64,000 nucleotides of DNA, from NCBI RefSeq assembly GCF_018402285.1, contig NZ_JAGYJH010000003.1:930001-994000 (forward strand), written 5' to 3'. Source of the DNA: Hyphomonas sp. (lineage in GTDB: Bacteria > Pseudomonadota > Alphaproteobacteria > Caulobacterales > Hyphomonadaceae). Shown here in pieces: positions 47,942 through 56,161 of the stretch (position 1 is the first letter of the stretch; each line of letters starts with the position of its first letter). A model generated the notes under the pieces. The model saw only the letters and a list, made by a program, of their open reading frames with translations. It made no database searches and was not told where the DNA came from. A program made the translations under genes and the position numbers.

Positions 47942-48304
47942 ATGAAGACGTCACGCGAAAAGTTGCAACGCCGCGCCCAGCGCGTCCGCACCAAGCTCCG
48001 CCGGGTCGCCGAAGGCCGTCCGCGCCTTTCGGTGTCGCGCAGCCACAAGAACATCTCGGTGCAGATCATCGACGACGAGAAGGGCATCACGCTCGCTTCG
48101 GCTTCGACGCTCGAGAAAGAAGTTATTGCCGGCGCCAAAAGCAGCGGCAACGTCGAAGCAGCAGCCCTGGTGGGCAAGGCAATTGCCGAGCGCGCGAAGA
48201 AGGCTGGCGTCGAAGATGTTGTCTTTGATCGCGGTGGCTACATGTTCCACGGCCGGGTGAAAGCCTTGGCAGATGCCGCCCGTGAGGGCGGCCTGAAATT
48301 CTGA
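47942..48304 (+). CDS. rplR: 50S ribosomal protein L18
   Basis: L18 brings 5S rRNA to the large subunit. The 120-residue protein starts [21 protein letters not shown] and has [20 protein letters not shown] and the C-terminal [27 protein letters not shown] 47942, four bases after the rplF stop, gives the family start. Confidence 0.97.
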   Translation: MKTSREKLQRRAQRVRTKLRRVAEGRPRLSVSRSHKNISVQIIDDEKGITLASASTLEKEVIAGAKSSGNVEAAALVGKAIAERAKKAGVEDVVFDRGGYMFHGRVKALADAAREGGLKF

Positions 48305-48317
48305 AGGAGTTTGCCTG

Positions 48318-48920
48318 ATGGCTGAGGAAAGAGGTGAGAAAAGAGGCCGCCGCCGCGACCGCGAGAATCCGCGTGATCGTGACGATGAAGCCTCCGAACT
48401 CGTCGACAAGCTGGTTGGTATCAACCGCGTCGCGAAAACCGTGAAAGGCGGCAAGAACTTCGGTTTTGCTGCGCTCGTGGTTGTCGGTGACCAGAAGGGC
48501 CGTGCCGGCTTCGGCAAGGGCAAGGCCCGTGAGGTTCCTGAAGCCATCCGCAAGGCGACCGAGGAAGCCAAGCGCAACCTGGTTCGCATCCCGCTCCGTG
48601 AAGGCCGCACCCTGCATCATGACGGCAATGGCCGTCACGGCGCTGGCAAGGTCGTCCTGCGGGCAGCCCCTCCCGGTACCGGCGTGATCGCCGGTGGTCC
48701 GATGCGTGCTGTCATGGAAGTCCTGGGCGTTCAGGATGTCGTCGGCAAGTCGCTCGGTTCGTCCAACCCCTACAACATGGTGCGTGCCACCTTTGATGCC
48801 CTGAAAGGTCAGGCCAACCCGCGTACGGTTGCCTCCAAGCGCGGCCTCAAAGTCCAGGATATCGTTGGCCGCCGCACCGATGGCGCTTCCGAAGCCGGCA
48901 TGGCCGACTCGGTGAACTGA
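48318..48920 (+). CDS. rpsE: 30S ribosomal protein S5
   Basis: S5 is at the mRNA entry site and affects fidelity. The 200-residue protein has a charged N-terminal extension rich in Arg, Glu and Asp (about 25 residues), then [22 protein letters not shown], the [20 protein letters not shown] segment and the C-terminal [22 protein letters not shown]. It is followed 12 bases later by rpmD. Confidence 0.97.
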   Translation: MAEERGEKRGRRRDRENPRDRDDEASELVDKLVGINRVAKTVKGGKNFGFAALVVVGDQKGRAGFGKGKAREVPEAIRKATEEAKRNLVRIPLREGRTLHHDGNGRHGAGKVVLRAAPPGTGVIAGGPMRAVMEVLGVQDVVGKSLGSSNPYNMVRATFDALKGQANPRTVASKRGLKVQDIVGRRTDGASEAGMADSVN

Positions 48921-48932
48921 TAGGAGACCCTC

Positions 48933-49118
48933 ATGTCCCAGAAGAAAGTCACCGTACGCCAGGTTGGCAGCCCCATCGGCCGCAAGCCGGACCAGCGCCA
49001 GACCCTTCAGGGTCTTGGCCTGAACAAGGTCGGCCGCACCAGCGAGCTGGAAGACACTCCGGCTGTGCGCGGCATGATCCGCAAGGTATCCCATCTCGTG
49101 GAAGTGGTCGGCGAATAA
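48933..49118 (+). CDS. rpmD: 50S ribosomal protein L30
   Basis: L30 is a small protein of the large subunit. The 61-residue sequence has [21 protein letters not shown] and [28 protein letters not shown], the complete short bacterial form. A GGAG lies before the start. It sits between rpsE and rplO. Confidence 0.97.
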   Translation: MSQKKVTVRQVGSPIGRKPDQRQTLQGLGLNKVGRTSELEDTPAVRGMIRKVSHLVEVVGE

Positions 49119-49167
49119 GCCTCACTGGCTGCCGGCCCATTTCCTCCGCTTATCGAAAGCTACTGCC

Positions 49168-49647
49168 ATGAAACTCAATGAACTTTCTCCCGCCGATGGC
49201 TCCACCAAGAAGCGCATGCGCGTTGGTCGCGGCGTTGGCTCGGGCAAGGGCAAGACGGCCGGCCGCGGCGTGAAAGGCCAGAACGCACGTTCGGGCGTGG
49301 CCGTGAACGGCTTCGAAGGCGGTCAGATGCCGATCTACATGCGTCTTCCCAAGCGTGGCTTCACGTCGCCCGGTTCAAAGAAGATGTCCTGGGTCAACCT
49401 TGGCCGTATCGCCAAGGCGATCGAGGCAGGCCAGCTCGACGCGGCCAACGTCACCGAGGAAACCCTGGTTGCCTCCGGCGTTGTCCGCAATGCCCGCGAT
49501 GGCATCCGCCTGCTGGCCAAGGGCGAGGCCCCCAAGAAACTGAACATCACTGTCACCGGCGCCTCGAAGGCAGCTGTGGAAGCGGTGCAAAAGGCTGGCG
49601 GATCGGTCACGGTCACCGGCGCTTCGAAAGACGCTGCTGAAGAATAA
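49168..49647 (+). CDS. rplO: 50S ribosomal protein L15
   Basis: L15 is a late assembly protein. The 159-residue protein starts [22 protein letters not shown], then [21 protein letters not shown] and [18 protein letters not shown]. The C-terminal domain has [28 protein letters not shown] hairpin follows before secY. Confidence 0.97.
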   Translation: MKLNELSPADGSTKKRMRVGRGVGSGKGKTAGRGVKGQNARSGVAVNGFEGGQMPIYMRLPKRGFTSPGSKKMSWVNLGRIAKAIEAGQLDAANVTEETLVASGVVRNARDGIRLLAKGEAPKKLNITVTGASKAAVEAVQKAGGSVTVTGASKDAAEE

Positions 49648-49686
49648 TACGGGGTTCTTGCTCAACCCCTCTTCACAAATCCTGTG

Positions 49687-49708
49687 TCGCCGCCGATCTT
49701 GGCGGCGA
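49687..49708 (+). promoter_or_regulatory. Hairpin between rplO and secY
   Basis: A perfect 8-bp GC stem (49687-49694 with 49701-49708) with a 6-base loop, followed after four bases by TTTT. It may reduce read-through from the ribosomal genes into secY or protect the upstream message. Confidence 0.45.
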
Positions 49709-49736
49709 ACGCTTTTCAGGGAGGCTCGTGCGGCCG

Positions 49737-51092
49737 ATGGCGAATGCTACGGAACAAATGGCTCGCAACCTCAACTTTGCGACCTTTGCGAAAGCCAAAG
49801 ACCTACAGGCGCGGATCCTTTTCACGCTCGGTATTCTGGTCCTGTACCGTTTAGGGACATTCATCCCGATCCCGGGCCTCGACCCCTCGCAATACGCAGC
49901 GCTGTTTGACGCCCAGTCGAGTGGCATTCTCGGCTCCATGAACATGTTTGCCGGCGGCGCCGTCGAACGCATGGGTGTCTTTGCGCTCAACGTGATGCCC
50001 TACATCACGGCCTCGATCATCATCCAGATGATGACGTCGGTGTCTCCCACCCTTGAAAAGCTCAAGAAGGAAGGGGAGGCAGGCCGCAAGCAGATCAACC
50101 AGTACACCCGCTATCTCACGCTGGCGTTTGCCCTGGTTCAGGCCTTCGCGATTGCCGGCGGCCTCGTGGCCGTGCGCCTGGAGGGCATCTCCTCCTGGTT
50201 CTTCATCCTCACCGGCGTCGTCACGCTGACAGGCGGCACCATGCTGCTGATGTGGATGGGCGAGCAGATCACCGCCCGCGGCATCGGCAACGGCATCTCG
50301 CTGATCATCTTCGCCGGCATCGTCGCGGAGCTTCCGCGCGCCATCTACAACCTCGTGGCCCAGGCCCGGACCACATCGGTGGATATCGGCTTCATCCTCG
50401 CGATTGTCGTCATGGTGCTCGCCCTGGTCGTCTTCATCGTGTTCATCGAACGCTCGCAGCGCCGCCTGATCATCCATTATCCCAAGCGCCAGCAGGCACA
50501 GGGCTTCGCTCAGGGCCAGAAAAGCTTCCTGCCGCTGAAGATCAACACCTCGGGCGTCATCCCGGCCATCTTCGCCACAGCGCTTCTGATGCTGCCGCTC
50601 ACGGCTGTCGGCTTCCTGGGCGGCAATCCTGCAGATGCCGAGACCACCGGCATGACGGGCGTCCTGGGCTGGCTGGCGACGAATTTCGCGCCCGGTTCCT
50701 GGACCTACATCATCACCTATGCCGTTCTGGTGGCGTTCTTTGCCTTCTTCTACACCTCGATCATGTTCAATCCGCAGGAAACCGCGGACAATCTGCGCAA
50801 GTATGGCGGCTTCATTCCCGGCATCCGTCCGGGTTCCAACACGGCCGCCTATATCGACTATGTGCTGACCCGCCTGACGACGATTGGTGCCCTCTACCTC
50901 GTCTTCATCTGCATCCTGCCGGAGTTGCTGCGTCGATATTTCCCTCAGATTCCGTTTTACATCGGGGGCACGTCTCTGCTCATTGTAGTTTCGGTGACCA
51001 TGGATACTGTCACGCAGATCCAGTCACATCTGATCGCCCACCAGTATGAGGGGATGATCAAGAAGTCGAAACTCGGGGGCAAGAAGAAGTGA
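49737..51092 (+). CDS. secY: Protein translocase subunit SecY
   Basis: SecY is the membrane channel for protein export and membrane insertion. The 451-residue protein begins MANATEQMARNLNFATFAKAK, then has ten membrane segments including RLGTFIPIPGLD before the plug and NVMPYITASIIIQMMTSV. The cytoplasmic loops used by SecA and the ribosome end in GFIPGIRPGSNTAAYIDYVLTRLT. ATG 49737 fits the family N-terminus; an in-frame GTG at 49728 is closer to the AGGGAGG and is also possible. Its stop overlaps the adk start (GTGA). Confidence 0.96.
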   Translation: MANATEQMARNLNFATFAKAKDLQARILFTLGILVLYRLGTFIPIPGLDPSQYAALFDAQSSGILGSMNMFAGGAVERMGVFALNVMPYITASIIIQMMTSVSPTLEKLKKEGEAGRKQINQYTRYLTLAFALVQAFAIAGGLVAVRLEGISSWFFILTGVVTLTGGTMLLMWMGEQITARGIGNGISLIIFAGIVAELPRAIYNLVAQARTTSVDIGFILAIVVMVLALVVFIVFIERSQRRLIIHYPKRQQAQGFAQGQKSFLPLKINTSGVIPAIFATALLMLPLTAVGFLGGNPADAETTGMTGVLGWLATNFAPGSWTYIITYAVLVAFFAFFYTSIMFNPQETADNLRKYGGFIPGIRPGSNTAAYIDYVLTRLTTIGALYLVFICILPELLRRYFPQIPFYIGGTSLLIVVSVTMDTVTQIQSHLIAHQYEGMIKKSKLGGKKK

Positions 51093-51658
51093 ACCTGATA
51101 CTTTTCGGTCCGCCGGCTGCGGGCAAGGGCACTCAGGCCAAGCGACTGGTTGAGCAGCGCGGCTTTGTGCAGCTTTCTACAGGCGACATGCTGCGCGCCG
51201 CCCGGGCTTCGGGCTCCGAACTGGGACAGCGCGTGGCAAAGATCATGGATGAGGGCGGCCTTGTCTCCGACGAGATCGTGATTGACCTGATTGCCGAGCA
51301 GCTGACGCTTCAGGCCGGCGCGCCGGGGTTCATTTTTGACGGGTTCCCGCGTACGATGGGTCAGGCCGAGGCGCTTGATGCCTTGCTTGAGTCGCGCGGC
51401 GCAGAAGTCGATCTGGTCATCCGCATGATCGTGGACGACACACGGCTCCTGGAACGGGTCACCAAACGCTTCGAGGAGCAGGGAAGGGCGGACGACAACC
51501 CCGCCACCTTCTCGCGCCGCCTGGAGCGTTACTATGAAGATACCGCGCCTCTCGTACCCCTGTACGCAGAGCGTGGCGTACTGGTCGAAATCGATGGAAT
51601 GGGCACAATTGACACTGTGTCCGGGGAAATCGATGCGGCCCTGAAACAATCCGCGTGA
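51089..51658 (+). CDS. adk: Adenylate kinase
   Basis: Adenylate kinase balances AMP, ADP and ATP. The 189-residue protein is the short form without the zinc/lid insert: P-loop FGPPAAGKGTQAKRLVEQRG, AMP site QLSTGDMLRAARASGSELG, DGFPRTMGQAEALD, and the short lid (ERVTKRFEEQGRADDNPATFSRRLERYYEDT). It starts at GTG 51089, overlapping the secY stop. rpmJ, often found near here, is absent. Confidence 0.96.
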   Translation: MNLILFGPPAAGKGTQAKRLVEQRGFVQLSTGDMLRAARASGSELGQRVAKIMDEGGLVSDEIVIDLIAEQLTLQAGAPGFIFDGFPRTMGQAEALDALLESRGAEVDLVIRMIVDDTRLLERVTKRFEEQGRADDNPATFSRRLERYYEDTAPLVPLYAERGVLVEIDGMGTIDTVSGEIDAALKQSA

Positions 51659-51675
51659 ACGGCGCAGTTCTGCTG

Positions 51676-51703
51676 TTGACGGGGAGAAAACCGTGGCTAT
51701 AAG
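51676..51703 (+). promoter_or_regulatory. Promoter of the alpha operon (rpsM)
   Basis: TTGACG (51676-51681) and TATAAG (51698-51703) are 16 bases apart, the best -10 match among the ribosomal promoters here. The transcript would start near 51710 and pass through the leader hairpin at 51736-51770. Confidence 0.65.
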
Positions 51704-51735
51704 CCTCAAAACTTAGCTTCAGGCTTAACCGCCGG

Positions 51736-51770
51736 TGCGCGCGACGGGCGTTATTCCCGCTTGGCGCGCA
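51736..51770 (+). promoter_or_regulatory. Leader hairpin of the alpha operon
   Basis: An outer 7-bp stem (51736-51742 with 51764-51770) encloses a CGGG/CCCG stem (51745-51748 with 51756-51759) with a 7-base loop. TTTCATGTTTTAAAA follows. Its position between promoter and rpsM suggests a regulatory or attenuating role; rpsD, which encodes the usual regulator, is not in this operon. Confidence 0.45.
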
Positions 51771-51806
51771 TTTCATGTTTTAAAACCCGCTTGAGGAGAA
51801 ACGGCT

Positions 51807-52175
51807 TTGGCCCGTATTGCAGGCGTAAACATTCCGACTAACAAGCGCGTCGAAATCGCGCTGCGCTATATTCATGGCATCGGCCCGGCATTCTCCAGGG
51901 AAATTTGCGAGAAGGTCGGCGTTGAGCCGTCGCGCCGCGTGAACCAGCTGACGGACGCAGAGGTCATCAAGATCCGCGAAACCATCGATGCCGGTTACAT
52001 GGTTGAGGGTGACCTCCGCCGTGACACCTCGATGAACATCAAGCGTCTCATGGACCTTGGTTGCTATCGCGGCCTGCGTCACCGCAAGAAGCTCCCGGTA
52101 CGCGGTCAGCGTACGCACACGAACGCACGGACCCGCAAGGGCCCTGCGAAGCCGATCGCCGGCAAGAAGAAATAG
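51807..52175 (+). CDS. rpsM: 30S ribosomal protein S13
   Basis: S13 forms bridges between subunits and touches P-site tRNA. The 122-residue protein starts [25 protein letters not shown] and has INQ-type ARxNQLT ([17 protein letters not shown]), [22 protein letters not shown] and the basic tail [21 protein letters not shown] without its last residues missing. The ORF starts with a TTG at 51807 after GAGGAGAAACGGC; this rare start may lower its translation. Confidence 0.95.
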   Translation: MARIAGVNIPTNKRVEIALRYIHGIGPAFSREICEKVGVEPSRRVNQLTDAEVIKIRETIDAGYMVEGDLRRDTSMNIKRLMDLGCYRGLRHRKKLPVRGQRTHTNARTRKGPAKPIAGKKK

Positions 52176-52188
52176 GATCTGACGCCCC

Positions 52189-52578
52189 ATGGCCCGCGAA
52201 GCTACCCGTATCCGCCGCCGGGAACGCAAGAACATTACCTCTGGTATTGTTCATGTGAACTCGAGCTTCAACAACACGATGGTCACCATCACCGACGCTC
52301 AGGGCAACACCATTTCCTGGTCGTCCTCGGGCGTGATGAACTTCAAGGGCTCGCGCAAGTCGACCCCTTACGCCGCCCAGATGGCGGCTGAAGACGCCGC
52401 CAAGAAGGCGAAAGAGCACGGCCTGCAGACGGTTGAAGTGCGCGTGCGGGGTCCCGGTTCGGGCCGTGAGAGCGCGCTGCGTGCCCTTCAGGCTGCCGGC
52501 CTCACCGTGACGGCGATCAACGATACGACGCCGATCCCGCACAACGGATGCCGCCCGCCCAAGCGCCGCCGCGTCTAA
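52189..52578 (+). CDS. rpsK: 30S ribosomal protein S11
   Basis: S11 is part of the 30S platform near the E site. The 129-residue protein has [44 protein letters not shown] and the universal C-terminal [18 protein letters not shown]. It lies 13 bases after rpsM and 54 before rpoA. Confidence 0.98.
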   Translation: MAREATRIRRRERKNITSGIVHVNSSFNNTMVTITDAQGNTISWSSSGVMNFKGSRKSTPYAAQMAAEDAAKKAKEHGLQTVEVRVRGPGSGRESALRALQAAGLTVTAINDTTPIPHNGCRPPKRRRV

Positions 52579-52632
52579 AGAATACTTCCGGCAGCGCCTT
52601 TCGGCGCTGCTGTCCTTTTCGAGGAACCCTGA

Positions 52633-53661
52633 ATGACCACTGTGAATGACCGTAACTGGAAAGTGCTGATCCGTCCGAACCGTCCTGTCGTCCAGGCCGG
52701 ATACGACGCGAAGCGCAAAGCAAAGCTCGTGGTCGAGCCTCTGGAGCGTGGCTACGGCACGACGCTCGGCAACGCGCTGCGCCGCGTTCTTCTCTCGTCG
52801 CTGCAGGGCGCTGCCATCATCGGCGTCCAGATCGACGGCGTTGTCCACGAATTCTCCGCCATCCCCGGCGTGCGGGAAGACGTCACGACGATCGTTCTCA
52901 ACCTCAAGCAGGTTGCGATCTTCATGGAGTCCGACACGCCCAAGCGGATGGTTCTGCGCGCCAAGGGCCCCGGCGAAATCAAGGCCGGCCAGATCGAAAC
53001 CCCCGGCGATGTGAAAATCCTCAACCCCGACCTCGTGATCTGCACGCTGGACGGCGGTTCGGAAGTCCGCATGGAATTCACCGTTGCCACCGGCAAGGGC
53101 TATGTCGCCGCTGAAGGCCACCGTCCCGAAGACGCTCCGATCGGTTACATCCCGATCGATGCGATCTATTCGCCGGTCCGCCGCGTCGGCTACCAGGTCG
53201 AAGACACCCGTGAAGGCACCGTCCTCGACTATGACAAGCTGACCCTCGACATCGAAACCGATGGCTCGCTCTCCCCGGAAGACTCGGTGGCCTATGCTGC
53301 CCGCATCCTCCAGGACCAGCTCCAGCTCTTCATCAACTTTGAAGAGCCCACGCTCGACACCGGCGGCTCGGCAGACGAAACGGATCTGGGCTTCAACCCG
53401 GTCCTGCTCAAGAAAGTCGACGAGCTCGAACTCTCCGTTCGCTCGGCCAACTGCCTCAAGAACGACAACATCGTTTACATCGGCGACCTCATCCAGAAGT
53501 CCGAGGCGGAAATGCTCCGTACCCCGAACTTCGGCCGCAAGTCGCTCAACGAGATCAAGGAAGTTCTCGCCGGCATGGGCCTGCATCTCGGCATGGAAGT
53601 GCCGGACTGGCCGCCTGAGGACATCGAAGGTCTCGCCAAGAAATACGACGATCACATCTAG
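52633..53661 (+). CDS. rpoA: RNA polymerase alpha subunit RpoA
   Basis: The alpha dimer starts assembly of RNA polymerase, and its C-terminal domain binds promoter UP elements and activators. The 342-residue protein has the dimerisation domain ([43 protein letters not shown]), a flexible linker near residue 240, and the C-terminal domain ([49 protein letters not shown]). The length is typical of alphaproteobacteria. Confidence 0.98.
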   Translation: MTTVNDRNWKVLIRPNRPVVQAGYDAKRKAKLVVEPLERGYGTTLGNALRRVLLSSLQGAAIIGVQIDGVVHEFSAIPGVREDVTTIVLNLKQVAIFMESDTPKRMVLRAKGPGEIKAGQIETPGDVKILNPDLVICTLDGGSEVRMEFTVATGKGYVAAEGHRPEDAPIGYIPIDAIYSPVRRVGYQVEDTREGTVLDYDKLTLDIETDGSLSPEDSVAYAARILQDQLQLFINFEEPTLDTGGSADETDLGFNPVLLKKVDELELSVRSANCLKNDNIVYIGDLIQKSEAEMLRTPNFGRKSLNEIKEVLAGMGLHLGMEVPDWPPEDIEGLAKKYDDHI

Positions 53662-53705
53662 CCCAGGAAATACCGGGGCCTGACCACCTCGGAAGGAACG
53701 TAGCC

Positions 53706-54128
53706 ATGCGCCACCAGATTGCCCACCGCAAGCTCAACAAGACGGCCTCGCACCGCAAGGCGATGTTCGCCAACATGGCTGCCAGCCTGATCGAGCACGA
53801 ACAGATCGTCACCACCCTGCCGAAGGCCAAGGAAATGGCCCCGCTGATGGACAAGCTCGTCAGCCTGGCAAAGAAGGGCGATCTTGCGTCCCGCCGTGCG
53901 GCCCTCTCGAAGGTCCGTAACGAAACGGCTGTCCGCAAGCTGTTCGACGTCTTCGGCGAGCGCTACAAGGACCGCAACGGTGGCTATACCCGCGTTCTGA
54001 AGGCCGGTTTCCGTCCGGGCGACAACGCCCCGATCGCCGTGCTCGAACTGGTCGACCGTGACGAATCGGCAAAAGGCGCCGCCGACAAGGCCCGCCACGC
54101 TGCCGAGCTGGAAGCTGCAGACAACTAG
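53706..54128 (+). CDS. rplQ: 50S ribosomal protein L17
   Basis: L17 is a tunnel-exit protein. The 140-residue sequence has [57 protein letters not shown] and [28 protein letters not shown] charged, Ala-rich tail follows, as in other alphaproteobacteria. It is the last gene of the alpha operon. Confidence 0.98.
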   Translation: MRHQIAHRKLNKTASHRKAMFANMAASLIEHEQIVTTLPKAKEMAPLMDKLVSLAKKGDLASRRAALSKVRNETAVRKLFDVFGERYKDRNGGYTRVLKAGFRPGDNAPIAVLELVDRDESAKGAADKARHAAELEAADN

Positions 54129-54171
54129 TCTTCGTCCCGATCTTTTCCGATCGCGTTCATCACGCCCTGGA

Positions 54172-54191
54172 GCCCCGCTCCGGGGCGTTTT
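54172..54191 (+). terminator. Intrinsic terminator after rplQ
   Basis: A 6-bp GC stem (54172-54177 with 54181-54186) with a 3-base loop is followed by GTTTT. It ends the alpha operon and separates it from the rtcB region. The next 157 bases (54192-54348) hold no gene that I can see. Confidence 0.75.
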
Positions 54192-54348
54192 GCATTTGCC
54201 CACCTCTCTAGGGGAGCGGAGACGTGCGGTCCCGGAGCAGCCGCTCGCCGCTGCCGGACGCGTCGTGAACTGAACCTTCCGGGAAATTATTTTCTGTAAG
54301 CAGATCAAAAGGCTTCGGACAAATCCGTCCGGGGCGTTGATTTTTCCC

Positions 54349-54377
54349 TTGACGCCCGGGCAGCTCACATTCATACG
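54349..54377 (+). promoter_or_regulatory. Promoter of the structured RNA upstream of rtcB
   Basis: TTGACG (54349-54354) and CATACG (54372-54377) are 17 bases apart. The -10 is identical to that before rplK and the -35 to those before rpsL and rpsJ, so strong housekeeping expression is likely. The predicted start (about 54384) falls at the left strand of the closing helix. Confidence 0.65.
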
Positions 54378-54383
54378 GCGCCT

Positions 54384-54567
54384 CCATTCAGCAACGGAGC
54401 CCGCAGATGACCTGCCGGTATTTGGATCAGCCAAGGAAAGACGTCGCCCCTGAGCGGGCGAACGGCCGATTCCGCATGGAGGTTGCTGGATAGGGACTGC
54501 TGATCAGTCCCGGGGCCCGAAAGGGTCTTGTGCCCGCCCTCCGCGCGTTTCGCCCGGAGGGTTTTTT
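54384..54567 (+). ncRNA. Candidate structured RNA or attenuator leader before rtcB
   Basis: About 185 nt, from a predicted start to a terminator, fold into a compact structure. A 10-bp closing helix (54386-54395 with 54482-54491, one G-U pair) encloses at least three hairpins: 54403-54415 with a 5-base loop, 54422-54434 and 54444-54461 (6 bp). Two more follow: a perfect 7-bp hairpin at 54493-54511, and a GAAA-tetraloop hairpin at 54514-54527. An intrinsic terminator comes last. No coding frame in this stretch looks real. I do not recognise it as 6S, SRP, tmRNA, RNase P or a riboswitch class. It may be a free small RNA or a cis-acting attenuator of rtcB; pairing is read by eye. Confidence 0.6.
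54537..54567 (+). terminator. Intrinsic terminator at the end of the rtcB leader RNA
   Basis: A 7-bp stem (54537-54543 with 54555-54561) is followed by six Ts, 72 bases before the rtcB start. Its left arm can instead pair over 11 perfect bases (54536-54546) with 54591-54601. If rtcB is read from the upstream promoter, transcription must pass this site. Confidence 0.85.
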
Positions 54568-54590
54568 ATTGCTTGGAATCCGAAGGGGCC

Positions 54591-54630
54591 GCGCGGAGGG
54601 CTTGAAAAGGAGGGGCTTCCGGAGGGAAGC
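54591..54630 (+). promoter_or_regulatory. Alternative-pairing site and hairpin that presents the rtcB ribosome binding site
   Basis: 54591-54601 is complementary to the left arm of the upstream terminator. A second element, 54615-54630, is a perfect 6-bp hairpin with a GGAG tetraloop, which is also the best Shine-Dalgarno core before ATG 54640. An AAGGAGG at 54607-54613 is further away. The layout would allow translation to be governed by folding. Confidence 0.5.
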
Positions 54631-54639
54631 TGAAACACG

Positions 54640-55851
54640 ATGAGCGAGTTTGAAGTATTCGAGACCTTCGCCGGTGGCCGCATCAAGGCCTGGGTGAAAG
54701 GCGTGGAGGTGGAAGACGGCGCGCGCGCACAGCTGGAAAACGTTGCCGGCCTGCCATTCGTGCATTCGCACCTGGCCGTGATGCCGGATGTTCACTTTGG
54801 CCGCGGCGCCACGGTGGGCTCGGTCATCCCGACCAGGGGCGCGATCATTCCGGCGGCGGTCGGCGTCGACATCGGCTGCGGCATGATGGCGATCCGCACC
54901 AGCCTCACCGCCAATGACCTGCCTGACAGCCTTTCGGCTGTCCGTGCAGAGATCGAACGCAAGGTGCCGGTTGGAAACGGTCCGGGGGGAAACCATAAGG
55001 AAACCCCGGCGCGCGCCGCCACGGCCCTGCGCAATTCGGGCCTGCATGAGCGTCTCGACAAGGTGCTGGCAAAACACAGGCGCATCCAGCGCACGATGTT
55101 TGCCAAACAGCTCGGCACGCTGGGCGGGGGCAACCATTTCGTCGAGCTTTGCCTTGATGAAGAGGCCCGCCTCTGGGTGATGCTCCATTCCGGCTCGCGC
55201 GGAACGGGCAATATCCTTGGCACCTATTTCATCCAGGAAGCCCGCCAGGCCCTGGAAAAGCGGGTGCTCGGCTATCATGTGCCGGACAAGGACCTCGCCT
55301 TCTTCGTGGAAGGAGAGCCCCTGTTCGAGGACTATATCGAAGCGGTCGGCTGGGCGCAGGACTATGCGCGCCTCAACCGGGAAGTGATGATGGACCGTGT
55401 ACTGATGGCCATGCGGGATGTGCTTGCGCCCTTCACGCTGGGCAAGTCGGCGGTGAACTGCCACCATAATTATGTGGAGCGGGAACACCATTTCGGCGCC
55501 GATGTCTGGGTCACCCGAAAGGGCGCCGTGCGCGCCCGGAAGGATGAGCTCGGCATCATTCCGGGCTCGATGGGGGCAAAATCCTTCATCGTGCGCGGGA
55601 AGGGCAATCCGGACGCCTTCTGCTCCTGCTCGCACGGGGCAGGGCGCTCGATGAGCCGCGCGGAGGCCAAGCGCCGATTTACTCTTGAGGACCACCTCGC
55701 CGCAACCGCCGGCGTGGAGTGCCGCAAGGATGAAGGCGTGATCGACGAAACGCCGATGGCCTACAAGGACATCGACGCTGTCATGGCGGCGCAGACAGAT
55801 CTTGTTGACGTGGTTCACACCCTCAAACAGGTCGTCTGCATCAAGGGCTGA
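54640..55851 (+). CDS. rtcB: tRNA-splicing ligase RtcB (3'-phosphate RNA ligase)
   Basis: RtcB joins RNA 2',3'-cyclic phosphate or 3'-phosphate ends to 5'-hydroxyl ends using GTP and manganese, and in bacteria repairs broken tRNA and rRNA. The 403-residue protein has PDVHFGRGATVGSVIPT, the metal-binding Cys in GVDIGCGMMAIRT, GGGNHFVELCLDE, HSGSRGTGN and NCHHNYVE. GSMGAKSFIVRGKG precedes the guanylated His in CSHGAGRSMSRAEAKRRF. All catalytic ligands are present. The more usual partners rtcA, rtcR and archease are not adjacent. Its stop lies inside a long hairpin. Confidence 0.95.
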   Translation: MSEFEVFETFAGGRIKAWVKGVEVEDGARAQLENVAGLPFVHSHLAVMPDVHFGRGATVGSVIPTRGAIIPAAVGVDIGCGMMAIRTSLTANDLPDSLSAVRAEIERKVPVGNGPGGNHKETPARAATALRNSGLHERLDKVLAKHRRIQRTMFAKQLGTLGGGNHFVELCLDEEARLWVMLHSGSRGTGNILGTYFIQEARQALEKRVLGYHVPDKDLAFFVEGEPLFEDYIEAVGWAQDYARLNREVMMDRVLMAMRDVLAPFTLGKSAVNCHHNYVEREHHFGADVWVTRKGAVRARKDELGIIPGSMGAKSFIVRGKGNPDAFCSCSHGAGRSMSRAEAKRRFTLEDHLAATAGVECRKDEGVIDETPMAYKDIDAVMAAQTDLVDVVHTLKQVVCIKG

Positions 55852-55871
55852 AGCGCGAAAGCGCTTCAGCC
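55846..55871 (+). terminator. Hairpin overlapping the rtcB stop codon
   Basis: A perfect 11-bp stem (55846-55856 with 55861-55871) with a GAAA tetraloop contains the TGA of rtcB. A T run comes only 16 bases later (55887-55892), so it is a weak terminator or a 3'-end stability element. Confidence 0.5.
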
Positions 55872-55895
55872 ACCTGGCCGCTCCTATTTTTTGAA

Positions 55896-55924
55896 TTGAC
55901 AAAATGTCGCAACCCTGACACTAG
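55896..55924 (+). promoter_or_regulatory. Promoter of the PcfJ-like gene
   Basis: A perfect TTGACA (55896-55901) is followed at 17 bases by CACTAG (55919-55924). It lies just after the rtcB 3' hairpin and should start a separate transcript with a leader of about 230 bases before ATG 56162. Confidence 0.5.
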
Positions 55925-55973
55925 GCCGACCTCGTCATCTGGAAACAAATCCGTAACCGGAGGAAGTTTTTCA

Positions 55974-56000
55974 GTGGCATCAAACCGGAAGACACCATGA
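55974..56000 (+). CDS. Possible 8-codon leader peptide
   Basis: GTG 55974 lies 10 bases after GGAGG and encodes MASNRKTP before a TGA. That TGA overlaps an ATG (55997) that opens the next small frame. It is too short to judge by composition and is recorded because of the ribosome binding site and the ATGA overlap. Confidence 0.25.
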   Translation: MASNRKTP

Positions 56001-56101
56001 AGCAGAGTATCAAGACCCATACCTGCTCTTCGCCTCGCCGGGGAGCGCCGTCTGCGGCCCCCGCGCGTTTGCCGGTGGCCTGGCTGATCTCGCACAGTTG
56101 A
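55997..56101 (+). CDS. Possible 34-residue leader ORF
   Basis: This frame starts at an ATG that overlaps the stop of the preceding 8-codon frame and encodes a basic, Ser/Pro/Arg-rich peptide (MKQSIKTHTCSSPRRGAPSA and onward). It ends 60 bases before ATG 56162. A coupled pair of tiny frames in a long leader is typical of translational attenuation, but no family is recognised. Confidence 0.25.
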   Translation: MKQSIKTHTCSSPRRGAPSAAPARLPVAWLISHS

Positions 56102-56161
56102 TCTGATCCTTGCCTTGCGCGCAAAAGATGCGCCCACGGCATATTGAGAAGGAGGTGGATC

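Noticed and set aside
54192..54640. tRNA, tmRNA, SRP RNA or RNase P in the rtcB upstream region
   Set aside because: I looked for the TPsiC-type GGTTCGA, the tmRNA ends, the SRP GGAAGCAGCC loop and the RNase P core. None was found.
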